The notes below the pieces were generated by a model, which had not been told where the DNA came from, did not search any database, and saw only the letters and a program-made list of their open reading frames with translations. A stretch of DNA of 19,500 nt from JAUIEH01 sp964483375 (GTDB taxonomy: Bacteria > Pseudomonadota > Alphaproteobacteria > Caulobacterales > Maricaulaceae), in the NCBI GenBank assembly GCA_964483375.1, contig CAZABJ010000050.1:1-19500 (forward strand), written 5' to 3'. Shown here piece by piece: positions 1 to 6,690 of the stretch. The position numbers and the translations under genes are program-made. Positions within the stretch are counted from its first letter, which is position 1. Every line of letters begins with the position of its first letter.

Positions 1-2
1 AC

Positions 3-911
3 AAGATCATCATCATGACCGACGCGGACGTGGACGGCGCCCATATCCGCACGCTTCTGCTGACGTTTTTCTATCGCCAAATGCCGGAGCTTATCGAGCG
101 CGGGCATCTCTACATCGCGCAGCCCCCGCTGTTCAAAGTCGAGAAGGGGCGCTCGGTGCGCTACCTTAAAGACGAGGGGGAGATGCAGGATTACCTCCTT
201 GAGGAGGGCGTCAACGAGGCGGTGTTGGTGCTGGCGAACGGCGCTCAGATCGCAGGGGCGGACCTCATTCGCATGGCCAATGAGGCGCGCGGCGTGAAGA
301 CGCTGGTGGACCGGCTGCGGGCGCGGGTTCCCGCCGTCGTCATCGCCCAGGCCGCCATCGCCGGGGCGCTTTCCGAGGAAGCAGGGGCGGCGGAGGCGAC
401 CGCTTTGGCGAGCCGCTTGGACATGCTCGCCGATGAAGGGGAGGCGGGTTGGTCCGGCCGTCTCGGCGAAGAGGGCGTTCTCATCGTGGAGCGAGAAGTG
501 CGCGGCGTGCGGGAAGCCGTGGCGCTCGACGCGGCGTTCCGAGGATCGGCCGACGCCCAAAGACTGCACGCCTTAGCGGACCGGCTTCAGGAGGTTTACG
601 CTGAGCCCGCGCAATTCCGCGGCCGCAAAGAACCCGCCGAGATCACCGGCCCGCTCGCGCTGCTCGAGGCGGTGCTGGCGCAGGGTCAAAACGCCGTCAA
701 AAATATCCAACGCTACAAGGGCTTGGGTGAAATGAACGCTGACCAATTGTGGGAGACCACGCTGGACCCAGCCGCCCGATCTTTGTTGCAGGTCAAAGTG
801 CAAGAGGGCGACGAAGCCGACGATTTGTTCGCCAAGCTGATGGGCGACGTGGTCGAACCGCGCCGCGAGTTCATTGTCTCCAACGCATTGGAGGCGGAGG
901 TGGACGTTTAG
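3..911 (+). CDS. gyrB: DNA gyrase subunit B, C-terminal part (5' end outside window)
   Basis: This is the ATPase-bearing B subunit of DNA gyrase, which introduces negative supercoils together with GyrA. The reading frame is open from the window edge. The first complete codons read KIIIMTDADVDGAHIRTLLL, the metal-binding TOPRIM motif (DxDxD) of type II topoisomerases. The C-terminus carries QRYKGLGEMNADQLWETTLD, the GyrB signature; ParE usually differs here, with a KETT-type ending. About 300 residues follow the TOPRIM acidic motif, which matches full-length Gram-negative GyrB with its inserted domain (here an Ala/Glu-rich stretch of roughly residues 95-205 of the visible part). The frame ends at TAG 909-911. 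The ATPase and transducer domains lie upstream of the window. No frameshift is visible. A strong hairpin terminator follows 31 bp downstream. Confidence 0.97.
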   Translation, partial: KIIIMTDADVDGAHIRTLLLTFFYRQMPELIERGHLYIAQPPLFKVEKGRSVRYLKDEGEMQDYLLEEGVNEAVLVLANGAQIAGADLIRMANEARGVKTLVDRLRARVPAVVIAQAAIAGALSEEAGAAEATALASRLDMLADEGEAGWSGRLGEEGVLIVEREVRGVREAVALDAAFRGSADAQRLHALADRLQEVYAEPAQFRGRKEPAEITGPLALLEAVLAQGQNAVKNIQRYKGLGEMNADQLWETTLDPAARSLLQVKVQEGDEADDLFAKLMGDVVEPRREFIVSNALEAEVDV

Positions 912-937
912 GCGCGCTTGGCGGTCTCGGCTCGGAA

Positions 938-980
938 CGAAAAACGGCGGCGCATAGGGTGCGCCGCCGTTGTCTTGTCT
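938..980. terminator. Bidirectional intrinsic terminator between gyrB and the convergent membrane-protein gene
   Basis: A perfect 12-bp stem (943-954 aacggcggcgca with 960-971 tgcgccgccgtt) closes a 5-nt loop. On the plus strand it is followed by TTGTCTTGTCT. On the minus strand it is followed by a run of five T (940-944 read in reverse). It therefore suits both gyrB (stop 911) and the minus-strand gene whose stop is at 1022. Confidence 0.85.
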
Positions 981-1021
981 GACAGGTCCGACGCCGCGCT
1001 GAAAGCGACGTATCGGCCGCC

Positions 1022-1432
1022 TTAGTTTTGCTGGACGAAGTCCGTAGCCAAGCGGTTGATTTTAAAGACCGTCTGCGTGTTGAAGATGATGTCCATCATC
1101 GTGATCACGCCGGCCACGATGAATCCGTAGATGTGCAGCGTGTCGAGCGTGGCGAAGACGCCGGTGCCGGTGAGCGCGAGCACGGTGATGATGATGAGCG
1201 CGAACATCGGGAACATCGAAAAGAAGAAGTCGATCAGCGGCTTGTCGTTGCCCACGCGGGTAAACGCCGCGAGCGCCATTTGGAACGACAAGTAGCTCAA
1301 GCACACCAGCGTCACGATGAAGAGGGCGCCCGGCCACTGCTCCTGTGCGACGGGAATGAAGGAGAAGGCGAAAATAAGCGCGGCGAAAAGGATGGACGAC
1401 CCTTCGCGGATAAGAAAGATGGCGAACTTCAT
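1022..1432 (-). CDS. Small four-helix integral membrane protein, function unknown
   Basis: The product is 136 aa and very hydrophobic, with four likely membrane helices at about residues 12-28, 33-57, 68-92 and 99-117. The N-terminus is short and the polar C-terminal tail ends KINRLATDFVQQN. I do not recognise the family and see no catalytic motif. The ATG at 1432 has GAGG about 8 nt upstream on the minus strand, which supports this start. It lies 228 nt downstream of the glycerophosphodiesterase gene on the same strand, too far to assume one transcript. It shares the bidirectional terminator at 938-980 with gyrB. A longer plus-strand frame overlaps the region but is arginine-rich shadow sequence. 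That this is a real gene is well supported by its clean membrane-protein composition; its role is open. Confidence 0.8.
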   Translation of the reverse strand: MKFAIFLIREGSSILFAALIFAFSFIPVAQEQWPGALFIVTLVCLSYLSFQMALAAFTRVGNDKPLIDFFFSMFPMFALIIITVLALTGTGVFATLDTLHIYGFIVAGVITMMDIIFNTQTVFKINRLATDFVQQN

Positions 1433-1660
1433 GCCGTGGCCTCGTTTGCTGCGCCCGGTCCGTCCCCATGCACCTGCAACTGGACCGGCGACGATGTGAT
1501 CTCACGACGACGTCGTGCAACCCACGGGCCACGCCGCCGTCCTCGCCCCGGGTTCTACACGAACCGCCCGCCATGTGCACGGAAGTCTGCGTCGGCGGGA
1601 GTCGAGAGGCAAGGGCGGCGCTGGGGCGAAACCGCGGCGGAACTGTGCGCCCGCCCGCCC

Positions 1661-2659
1661 TTAGCGATCCCGCCGGACGTCAATCGCCGTGGCGGGGAAG
1701 TCGGTGAACACCCCGTCCACGCCCAGCGCGAACAACCGGTCGAGTTCGGTGCGAACGTCCGCGCCGTCGGCCGGCGGGGCGTCGTCCCGCACGGTCCAAG
1801 GGTGCACGGCGAGGCCGAGCGCATGCGCCTGGGCGACGAAATCGGTCTCGGTTCCCGTCGCGTCGACCACCAGCAGCTTGTTGGGACCGACCCCGTCGGC
1901 GAAAGCGGCGAGCGTTTCCAACGAGATGTTCGCTCGCCCCGTGTCGGGATCGGGGAACACCAGCTGCACCAACGGCGTGTCGATGCGTGCGTTAAGGGTT
2001 TGCAGGATTTCCGGTTCGAAGGACTGAACGAAGACCGGCGCGTCCGAGCCCGTCCAACCTGCATCCGCAAGGGTCGCGATCAGCGGCTCGACCATGTCCA
2101 ACCCGATGGCGGCGTGATGCCCGGGGCTCTTGGTTTCCGGATAGACCCCGATGGGGCGGCCCAACTCTTCTGACCGGCGTATGGCGAGCGCAACGACCTC
2201 AGCGAAAGTGGGGATGGTCTCAAGGCCGTCGAACTCCGGCGAGCGGCCGGGATAGGGCTGAACCGCGCGCAAGCTGCGCAATTCGGCGAGCGTGAAATCA
2301 GACGCCCACCAATCCTCCCGCGGCCCGTCATAGGCGACGCCGATGCGGAGGCGGTCGGCGAATTCCGGCCGGCTCGCCACATCCGTAGTGGTGGAGAGAT
2401 AAAGATCGTGGCGGCAAACCAGGACGCCGTCAGCGGTCATGACCAAATCGGGCTCGATGAAATCGGCGCCTTGCGCGATCGCCAGGTCATACGCCGACAG
2501 CGTGTGCTCGGGCCGTTCTCCGCTCGCCCCGCGATGGGCGATCACCAGCGGCGCCGCGCCGGACAGCGTCGGCCACGCCCCAGCCAAGGGCGTAGCGGGC
2601 CCCGGCGCCGTGGCGCACCCCGTAAGCACGACGAAAACCCCGACAATTAGGCTGCGCAT
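1661..2659 (-). CDS. glpQ: Glycerophosphodiester phosphodiesterase, GlpQ-like lipoprotein
   Basis: The enzyme hydrolyses glycerophosphodiesters to glycerol-3-phosphate plus an alcohol, probably in the periplasm. The 332-aa product begins with a lipoprotein signal (lipobox LTGC, lipidated Cys15). The GDPD TIM-barrel follows. The HRGASGERPEHT motif (His42-Arg43) is the hallmark. E69 and D71 of the IEPD motif and H84 of CRHD match the metal and catalytic positions of the family, and ETK at 175-177 is the next conserved acidic strand. The C-terminus has the usual GVDGVFTDFP motif. The length and the insertion after the first strands resemble GlpQ (periplasmic) more than the shorter cytoplasmic UgpQ. 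The ATG start at 2659 sits 45 nt after the stop of the upstream lipoprotein gene on the same strand, so the two may be co-transcribed. No phosphate or glycerol transporter genes are adjacent. The symbol is by family resemblance. Confidence 0.92.
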   Translation of the reverse strand: MRSLIVGVFVVLTGCATAPGPATPLAGAWPTLSGAAPLVIAHRGASGERPEHTLSAYDLAIAQGADFIEPDLVMTADGVLVCRHDLYLSTTTDVASRPEFADRLRIGVAYDGPREDWWASDFTLAELRSLRAVQPYPGRSPEFDGLETIPTFAEVVALAIRRSEELGRPIGVYPETKSPGHHAAIGLDMVEPLIATLADAGWTGSDAPVFVQSFEPEILQTLNARIDTPLVQLVFPDPDTGRANISLETLAAFADGVGPNKLLVVDATGTETDFVAQAHALGLAVHPWTVRDDAPPADGADVRTELDRLFALGVDGVFTDFPATAIDVRRDR

Positions 2660-2704
2660 TGCGATCCCCCCCGGTTTGTGGGGTCGTTATCGCATGCCGG
2701 GGCG

Positions 2705-4009
2705 TCAGTCTTCCAGCGGAACGAAGATCACTTCGCGTCCTTCAATCGGTTCTGCGGCTTCGGAGCGGATCAGCTCCTCCAATGTCGGCAGCCCAGGGCG
2801 CCGGCTCTGCGCCGGTGGTGTCGCCGGGGCGGCGGCCGGTGCGACGGCCGCCCGCGGCGCAGGCCTCGGGCTTGGCGAAACCGTGGGTCGTGGCGCGGCG
2901 GCCGGCGCCGTCTGGGCGGTGACGATGCGGGGGCGCGGTCGGATTTCGGGGTTGGGCAGGGGCGCGAGCACGCGCGGCGCATCCAAGCGCTGTGGCGCGC
3001 CATTAGCGCTGGCGACGGTTGGGGAGGGCGCGGCGGGCGCCGGCGCGGCGGCGGCCTCGGCGATGTCCGCGTCAGGCGCTGAAGCGATCACGGGCTCCAA
3101 CGCTTCGCTCGGCTCAACCATGGCGACGGGCGCGGCGGCGCGCGGCGGCTCGGCGGGATCGTCCCGTCGCCGAGGCGGGGCGGCGTTCACCGGCGGCGCG
3201 GGGTCTTCCCGACGGGCGACGCGCACGGGTTCCGGCTCGTCCGCGGCATGAGCGAGCCCTGGCAGGACCGCGACCGGTGTCGGCCGGGTCCCGGCTGCTG
3301 CGTCAGCTTCAGCGAGCAAGGCGTCAGCCTCGTCCAAATCGTTGGTCGCCATCGCTGCGGGCGCTTCGGCGGCCGCGGGCTCGGGGGCGCTCACGGGGTC
3401 GGGCTCAGCAATCGTCATCTGGGCGGCCGGGGGCGGCGGCGCGTTGGGGGAGGGGTTGAACGGCCCGTTGCTCACATGCGGCGGCTCGGACAGCAACACG
3501 CCCGCATAGCCGCGCTCAGACAGGCAGTCCTTAAGCCCTTGCAATTCAACGCGCCCGGCGAGTTGCGCGATCACGCTCTCATCGGAGGGGCGCGCCGTGG
3601 CTGAGGACAGTCGATCGGTGGGGTCATACGCTTGCAGCGGTTCGGCGGCGGGATCGGGACGGGCGGCGTCCGCGGCGCGCCAACAGGTTTGGACGTCAAA
3701 GGCCATCGCATCGAAGCTCGCGCGCGGGGCGCGGATGGCGAGCCCCGCCCAATCTTGCGCGCCGTTTCGGTTCGCCCGCCCCATGTCCACATGCAAGGTC
3801 CGATGGCGAACGCCTTGTGACACGGGCCGGGAGGCGGCGTCGAACGCGGTGACCGAAAGCGCTTCGGCCAGGGTGATGCTGCGTTGCCCCGCGGCGTCGC
3901 TTTGCGGGCGCGTTTCAGCCGGGCCGGCGAGGTCGTTACGCAGCCCGCCGCACCCGGACGCAAGCGCGCACAAGGTCAGGACGGTGAAAATCGTGTGTCT
4001 GCCGAACAT
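2705..4009 (-). CDS. Lipoprotein with long Pro/Ala-rich low-complexity region, function unknown
   Basis: The product is 434 aa. It begins with a lipoprotein signal peptide (lipobox ASGC, lipidated Cys20). Residues about 42-180 look like a folded domain containing two cysteines (C109, C162) that could form a disulfide in the periplasm. From about 182 to 405 the sequence is a Pro/Ala/Arg/Glu-rich linker without detectable fold. The last ~30 residues (GLPTLEELIRSEAAEPIEGR...) look ordered again and acidic. Such an architecture would suit a tethered protein whose tail spans the periplasm or peptidoglycan, but that is inference. I do not recognise the N-terminal domain. The gene is divergent from the gene at 4143 and precedes the glycerophosphodiesterase gene by 45 nt, a likely operon of two lipoproteins. 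ATG 4009 is the only start that keeps the whole signal peptide. Confidence 0.82.
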   Translation of the reverse strand: MFGRHTIFTVLTLCALASGCGGLRNDLAGPAETRPQSDAAGQRSITLAEALSVTAFDAASRPVSQGVRHRTLHVDMGRANRNGAQDWAGLAIRAPRASFDAMAFDVQTCWRAADAARPDPAAEPLQAYDPTDRLSSATARPSDESVIAQLAGRVELQGLKDCLSERGYAGVLLSEPPHVSNGPFNPSPNAPPPPAAQMTIAEPDPVSAPEPAAAEAPAAMATNDLDEADALLAEADAAAGTRPTPVAVLPGLAHAADEPEPVRVARREDPAPPVNAAPPRRRDDPAEPPRAAAPVAMVEPSEALEPVIASAPDADIAEAAAAPAPAAPSPTVASANGAPQRLDAPRVLAPLPNPEIRPRPRIVTAQTAPAAAPRPTVSPSPRPAPRAAVAPAAAPATPPAQSRRPGLPTLEELIRSEAAEPIEGREVIFVPLED

Positions 4010-4106
4010 GGACGCCCCTCAAGATGAGTCGCGCGTCACCCTCATCGGTTAGCCTTAACAAACGGGAAAAGAGCGGGTTCGCGCTTGTCCGCGCCTCGGT
4101 TTGGCT

Positions 4107-4136
4107 TTGACCCTTCGCGTGCAGCGCGGCTATGCC
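4107..4136 (+). promoter_or_regulatory. Candidate sigma70-type promoter of the 4143 gene
   Basis: A -35-like TTGACC (4107-4112) and a -10-like TATGCC (4131-4136) are separated by 18 bp. Transcription would be expected to start about 7 nt after the -10 box, that is near the A of the ATG at 4143. The assignment rests on motif match only. Confidence 0.4.
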
Positions 4137-4142
4137 TTGGGC

Positions 4143-4667
4143 ATGACCGACATGCACTATCGCGACCTTCTCGCCGTCGCAGATCGCTATCGTATGCTCT
4201 CTCAAGAGAATTACGACCGCATTCGCATGATCGCGGAGGAGCTGCGGGCTGGCTTTTGCGCGTATCTCGGCGCGGAAGGCCCGCCTTGCGTGCTGCTTGC
4301 GCCGCCTAGCGGACCGTTCGAACCGCGGGATTACGGCGACCAGGCGTTTTCCGTGCCGCCGAAGGGGTTCCGGCCGCTGGGCCCGATCAGCTTCGGCTTC
4401 GCGGTGCGGGTGAGCGAGCCGGGCGATTGGCTCCGGTTGGTGCTGACGTGTCAGAAGGAGGGCGAGTTCTTCTCGGTGCGGATAGCGGGCGGCGGCGCGT
4501 ACACGTTCGAGCTGCCGCTTTCAAAACAGAACCCGCGCGAATTCTACGACATGCTTAAGGCCCATCTCATCGGATGGTTCGAGCGGTCGGTGAGCGAGTA
4601 TGAGCATGGCGCGTATGGCGAACGCGCGATCGGGTTCGACTTTTTCGAGGCCGAGACGGACGCCTGA
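4143..4667 (+). CDS. Conserved-looking cytoplasmic protein, function unknown
   Basis: With the ATG at 4143 the product is 174 aa and starts MTDMHYRDLLAVADRY. An in-frame TTG at 4101 would add 14 residues, but a promoter-like TTGACC/TATGCC pair lies inside that extension, so I prefer 4143. There is no signal peptide or membrane segment. The N-terminus (to about residue 45) is predicted helical. The middle (about 50-125) is beta-rich with several Gly/Pro turns, and the end (about 128-155) is a helix with aromatic residues (LIGWFERSV). I do not recognise the family or any catalytic motif. It sits 24 nt upstream of the antiporter gene and is probably co-transcribed with it. No good Shine-Dalgarno precedes the ATG. 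Confidence 0.75.
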   Translation: MTDMHYRDLLAVADRYRMLSQENYDRIRMIAEELRAGFCAYLGAEGPPCVLLAPPSGPFEPRDYGDQAFSVPPKGFRPLGPISFGFAVRVSEPGDWLRLVLTCQKEGEFFSVRIAGGGAYTFELPLSKQNPREFYDMLKAHLIGWFERSVSEYEHGAYGERAIGFDFFEAETDA

Positions 4668-4691
4668 GCGTCCCCATAAGAGGCGACGCTG

Positions 4692-6659
4692 ATGGCGGTG
4701 GAATCGGCTGCAGAGTTTCTGCCGGCGAAAGTGGCGCTCATCGGCGTTCTGGGCGTCGGCGCCCAATGGCTGGCCTGGCGGCTGCAATGGCCTGCGATCG
4801 TTCTGATGAGCTTGGCGGGGTTGCTTGTCGGTCCGTTCGCGGCGGGCGTTTTCGGTCAGCCTCTGCTCGACCCGCAGGCCGATTTCGGCGAGCTTTTGCG
4901 GCCTATCATCGGGCTCGCTGTGGCGGTGATTCTCTTTGAAGGCGGGCTCTTATTAGAGTTCCGCGAGCTTCAGGGATTGAGCAAGGCGGTGCGCCGGTTG
5001 GTCTTCCCCGGCGCGCTTATCGGGTGGCTTCTGGGCGCGCTCGCCGCGCGCTATGCGGCCGGTCTGAGCTGGGAGCTCGCCGCGCTGTTCGGCGGCTTGC
5101 TCGTGGTCACCGGACCAACCGTGATCTTGCCGCTTCTTCGCCAATCCAAGCTTGCCGGCAGACCGGCGGCGATCCTCAAATGGGAAGGCATCGTCAACGA
5201 TCCCGTTGGGGCGTTGCTGGCGGTGCTGGTCTATGAGGTCGTGCGGTTCAGCGCGAATGGCGGGGGCTGGCTGGAGGCGGCGTCCTGGCTCGCCTTTGGC
5301 GCGGCGCTCGGCGCGGGGTTGGGCTGGCTCAGCGGACGCGGGCTTGTTTACGCCTTTCGGCGCGGCGCGGTGCCGGAGTTTCTAAAAGCGCCGGTGGTGC
5401 TGGCCGCGGTTCTGGTGTGTTTCACCGTGTCGGACATGGTCGCCCATGAGACCGGGCTGCTTGCGGTCACGGTCTTTGGGATCACCGTCGCCAACGGCCA
5501 ACTCGCCTCAATCGAGGATATGCGGCGCTTCAAGGAGACCATCGCAACGCTGTTGGTCTCAGGCGTGTTCGTCATTCTAACCGCGACGCTGACATTGGAG
5601 ACATTGTCCGCGCTTGATTGGCGGGCGGCCGCGTTCGTCGCGGTGATGCTCTTTCTGGTGCGCCCCGCGACGGTTTGGGCGTCGACGATCAACACCGGGC
5701 TGAGTTTGCGCGAACGGGCGCTGGTGGGGTGGATCGCGCCGCGCGGCATCGTAGCGGTGGCCGTGGCGGGCTTCTTCGCAAGCGAACTGTATCTGCTTTA
5801 CGGCGAGCAGGCCGCCCAAGCGCTGGCGCTTGCGGAAACGGCTGGTTCGGCGGTCGAGCGGGCGGCTGCGCAGAGCGCCGCCGCCGCAGCGCAATTGCGC
5901 GCCGACCAGGCCGCGTCGCTCATTCCGCTCACCTTTGCGATGGTGTTTGCGACCGTGATTTTGCACGGTTTTTCCATCGGTCCGCTCGCAAGGCGGCTCC
6001 GGCTCGCCGCGACGGGACCCGAGGGCGTGCTGATTGTCGGCGCCACGGCCTGGGGGCTCGAGCTGGCTAAGTCTCTGAACGAGCAAGACGTGCAGGTGAC
6101 GGTGGCCGACACCGATTGGCGGCGGCTGCGGAAGGCGCGCCTGGACGGGGTGGACGTCTTCTTCGGCGAAGTGCTCTCGGAATCCGCAGATCACCGCCTG
6201 GATCATACGCGGTATGGCTGGGTGATCGCAGCGACGGCCAACGACGCTTACAATTCGCTCGTCAGCGTGGAGTTCGCCCCTGAGTTGGGGCGGCACCGCG
6301 TGTATCAGCTGTCCGCCGGGGAAGGCGGGCGGGTGGCGCAGGAAATCGCGCGCACGGCGCGCGGGCGCACGCTCATTCGCGAGGAGCGTGGATTTGACGG
6401 GCTGGTCAGCGATCTTTGGAAGGGTTGGGTCTTCCGAACCACCAAATTGACCGAAGCCTATTCTCTCGATCGCTTCCTGGAGGACCGCGGCGCCGGCGCG
6501 GACCTCATTGCGGAAAAACGGCCAGACGGCCGGATTCAGCTCATCGGGCCGGATTCCCGTCCCAAAGGCGGCCCCGGAGCGACGCTGATTTGGTTCGCTC
6601 CGGCCCGGCAAGAGGAGGCGGCCGAGCCCGCCGCCGCGGACGGGACCGAACCGTCCTAG
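4692..6659 (+). CDS. CPA1-type Na+/H+ (cation/proton) antiporter with C-terminal TrkA-N-like domain
   Basis: This is an inner-membrane secondary transporter of the monovalent cation/proton antiporter family (NhaP-like), exchanging Na+ or K+ for protons. The product is 655 aa. Residues about 10-435 hold a dozen or so hydrophobic helices with family signatures: FEGG (82-85), TGPT (140-143), the ion-binding EGIVNDP (165-171, with N169 and D170) and APRGIVAVAV (349-358). An Ala-rich, partly charged stretch at about 372-407 is probably an exposed loop. A Rossmann-like TrkA_N/RCK domain begins at about 445 (GVLIVGATAWG, then acidic D473). The last 15 residues are Ala/Glu-rich tail. The ATG start has AGAGGCG about 7 nt upstream. 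The gene follows the 4143 gene by 24 nt and converges on the RG-repeat gene with only 31 nt between stops. The ion preference cannot be read from sequence. Confidence 0.92.
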   Translation: MAVESAAEFLPAKVALIGVLGVGAQWLAWRLQWPAIVLMSLAGLLVGPFAAGVFGQPLLDPQADFGELLRPIIGLAVAVILFEGGLLLEFRELQGLSKAVRRLVFPGALIGWLLGALAARYAAGLSWELAALFGGLLVVTGPTVILPLLRQSKLAGRPAAILKWEGIVNDPVGALLAVLVYEVVRFSANGGGWLEAASWLAFGAALGAGLGWLSGRGLVYAFRRGAVPEFLKAPVVLAAVLVCFTVSDMVAHETGLLAVTVFGITVANGQLASIEDMRRFKETIATLLVSGVFVILTATLTLETLSALDWRAAAFVAVMLFLVRPATVWASTINTGLSLRERALVGWIAPRGIVAVAVAGFFASELYLLYGEQAAQALALAETAGSAVERAAAQSAAAAAQLRADQAASLIPLTFAMVFATVILHGFSIGPLARRLRLAATGPEGVLIVGATAWGLELAKSLNEQDVQVTVADTDWRRLRKARLDGVDVFFGEVLSESADHRLDHTRYGWVIAATANDAYNSLVSVEFAPELGRHRVYQLSAGEGGRVAQEIARTARGRTLIREERGFDGLVSDLWKGWVFRTTKLTEAYSLDRFLEDRGAGADLIAEKRPDGRIQLIGPDSRPKGGPGATLIWFAPARQEEAAEPAAADGTEPS

Positions 6660-6690
6660 AGCCGGCTCGGCCCTCTCTGCGAGGTCGCGC

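Noticed and set aside
1503..1517. CACGAC-GAC-GTCGTG dyad in the 1433-1660 intergenic region
   Set aside because: Only six base pairs with no T tract and no clear promoter next to it; chance is likely at this GC content. The rest of this 228-bp stretch shows no gene.
1028..2173. Long plus-strand open frame of 381 codons over the membrane-protein and phosphodiesterase genes
   Set aside because: It is antisense to two well-supported genes, is Arg/Gly/His-rich low-information sequence and matches no domain; it follows from GC-rich codon structure.
4048..4059. GTTA-GCCT-TAAC dyad in the 4010-4142 divergent region, considered as a CtrA-like site
   Set aside because: It does not fit TTAA-N7-TTAA spacing and lacks a second element; too short to support.
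4101..4142. TTG 4101 as the start of the 4143 gene
   Set aside because: The extension contains a promoter-like sequence and adds no recognisable structure; ATG 4143 is more likely.
5577..6611. Minus-strand open frame of 344 codons inside the antiporter gene
   Set aside because: Shadow of the antiporter; no recognisable motif, and the plus-strand frame carries all family signatures.
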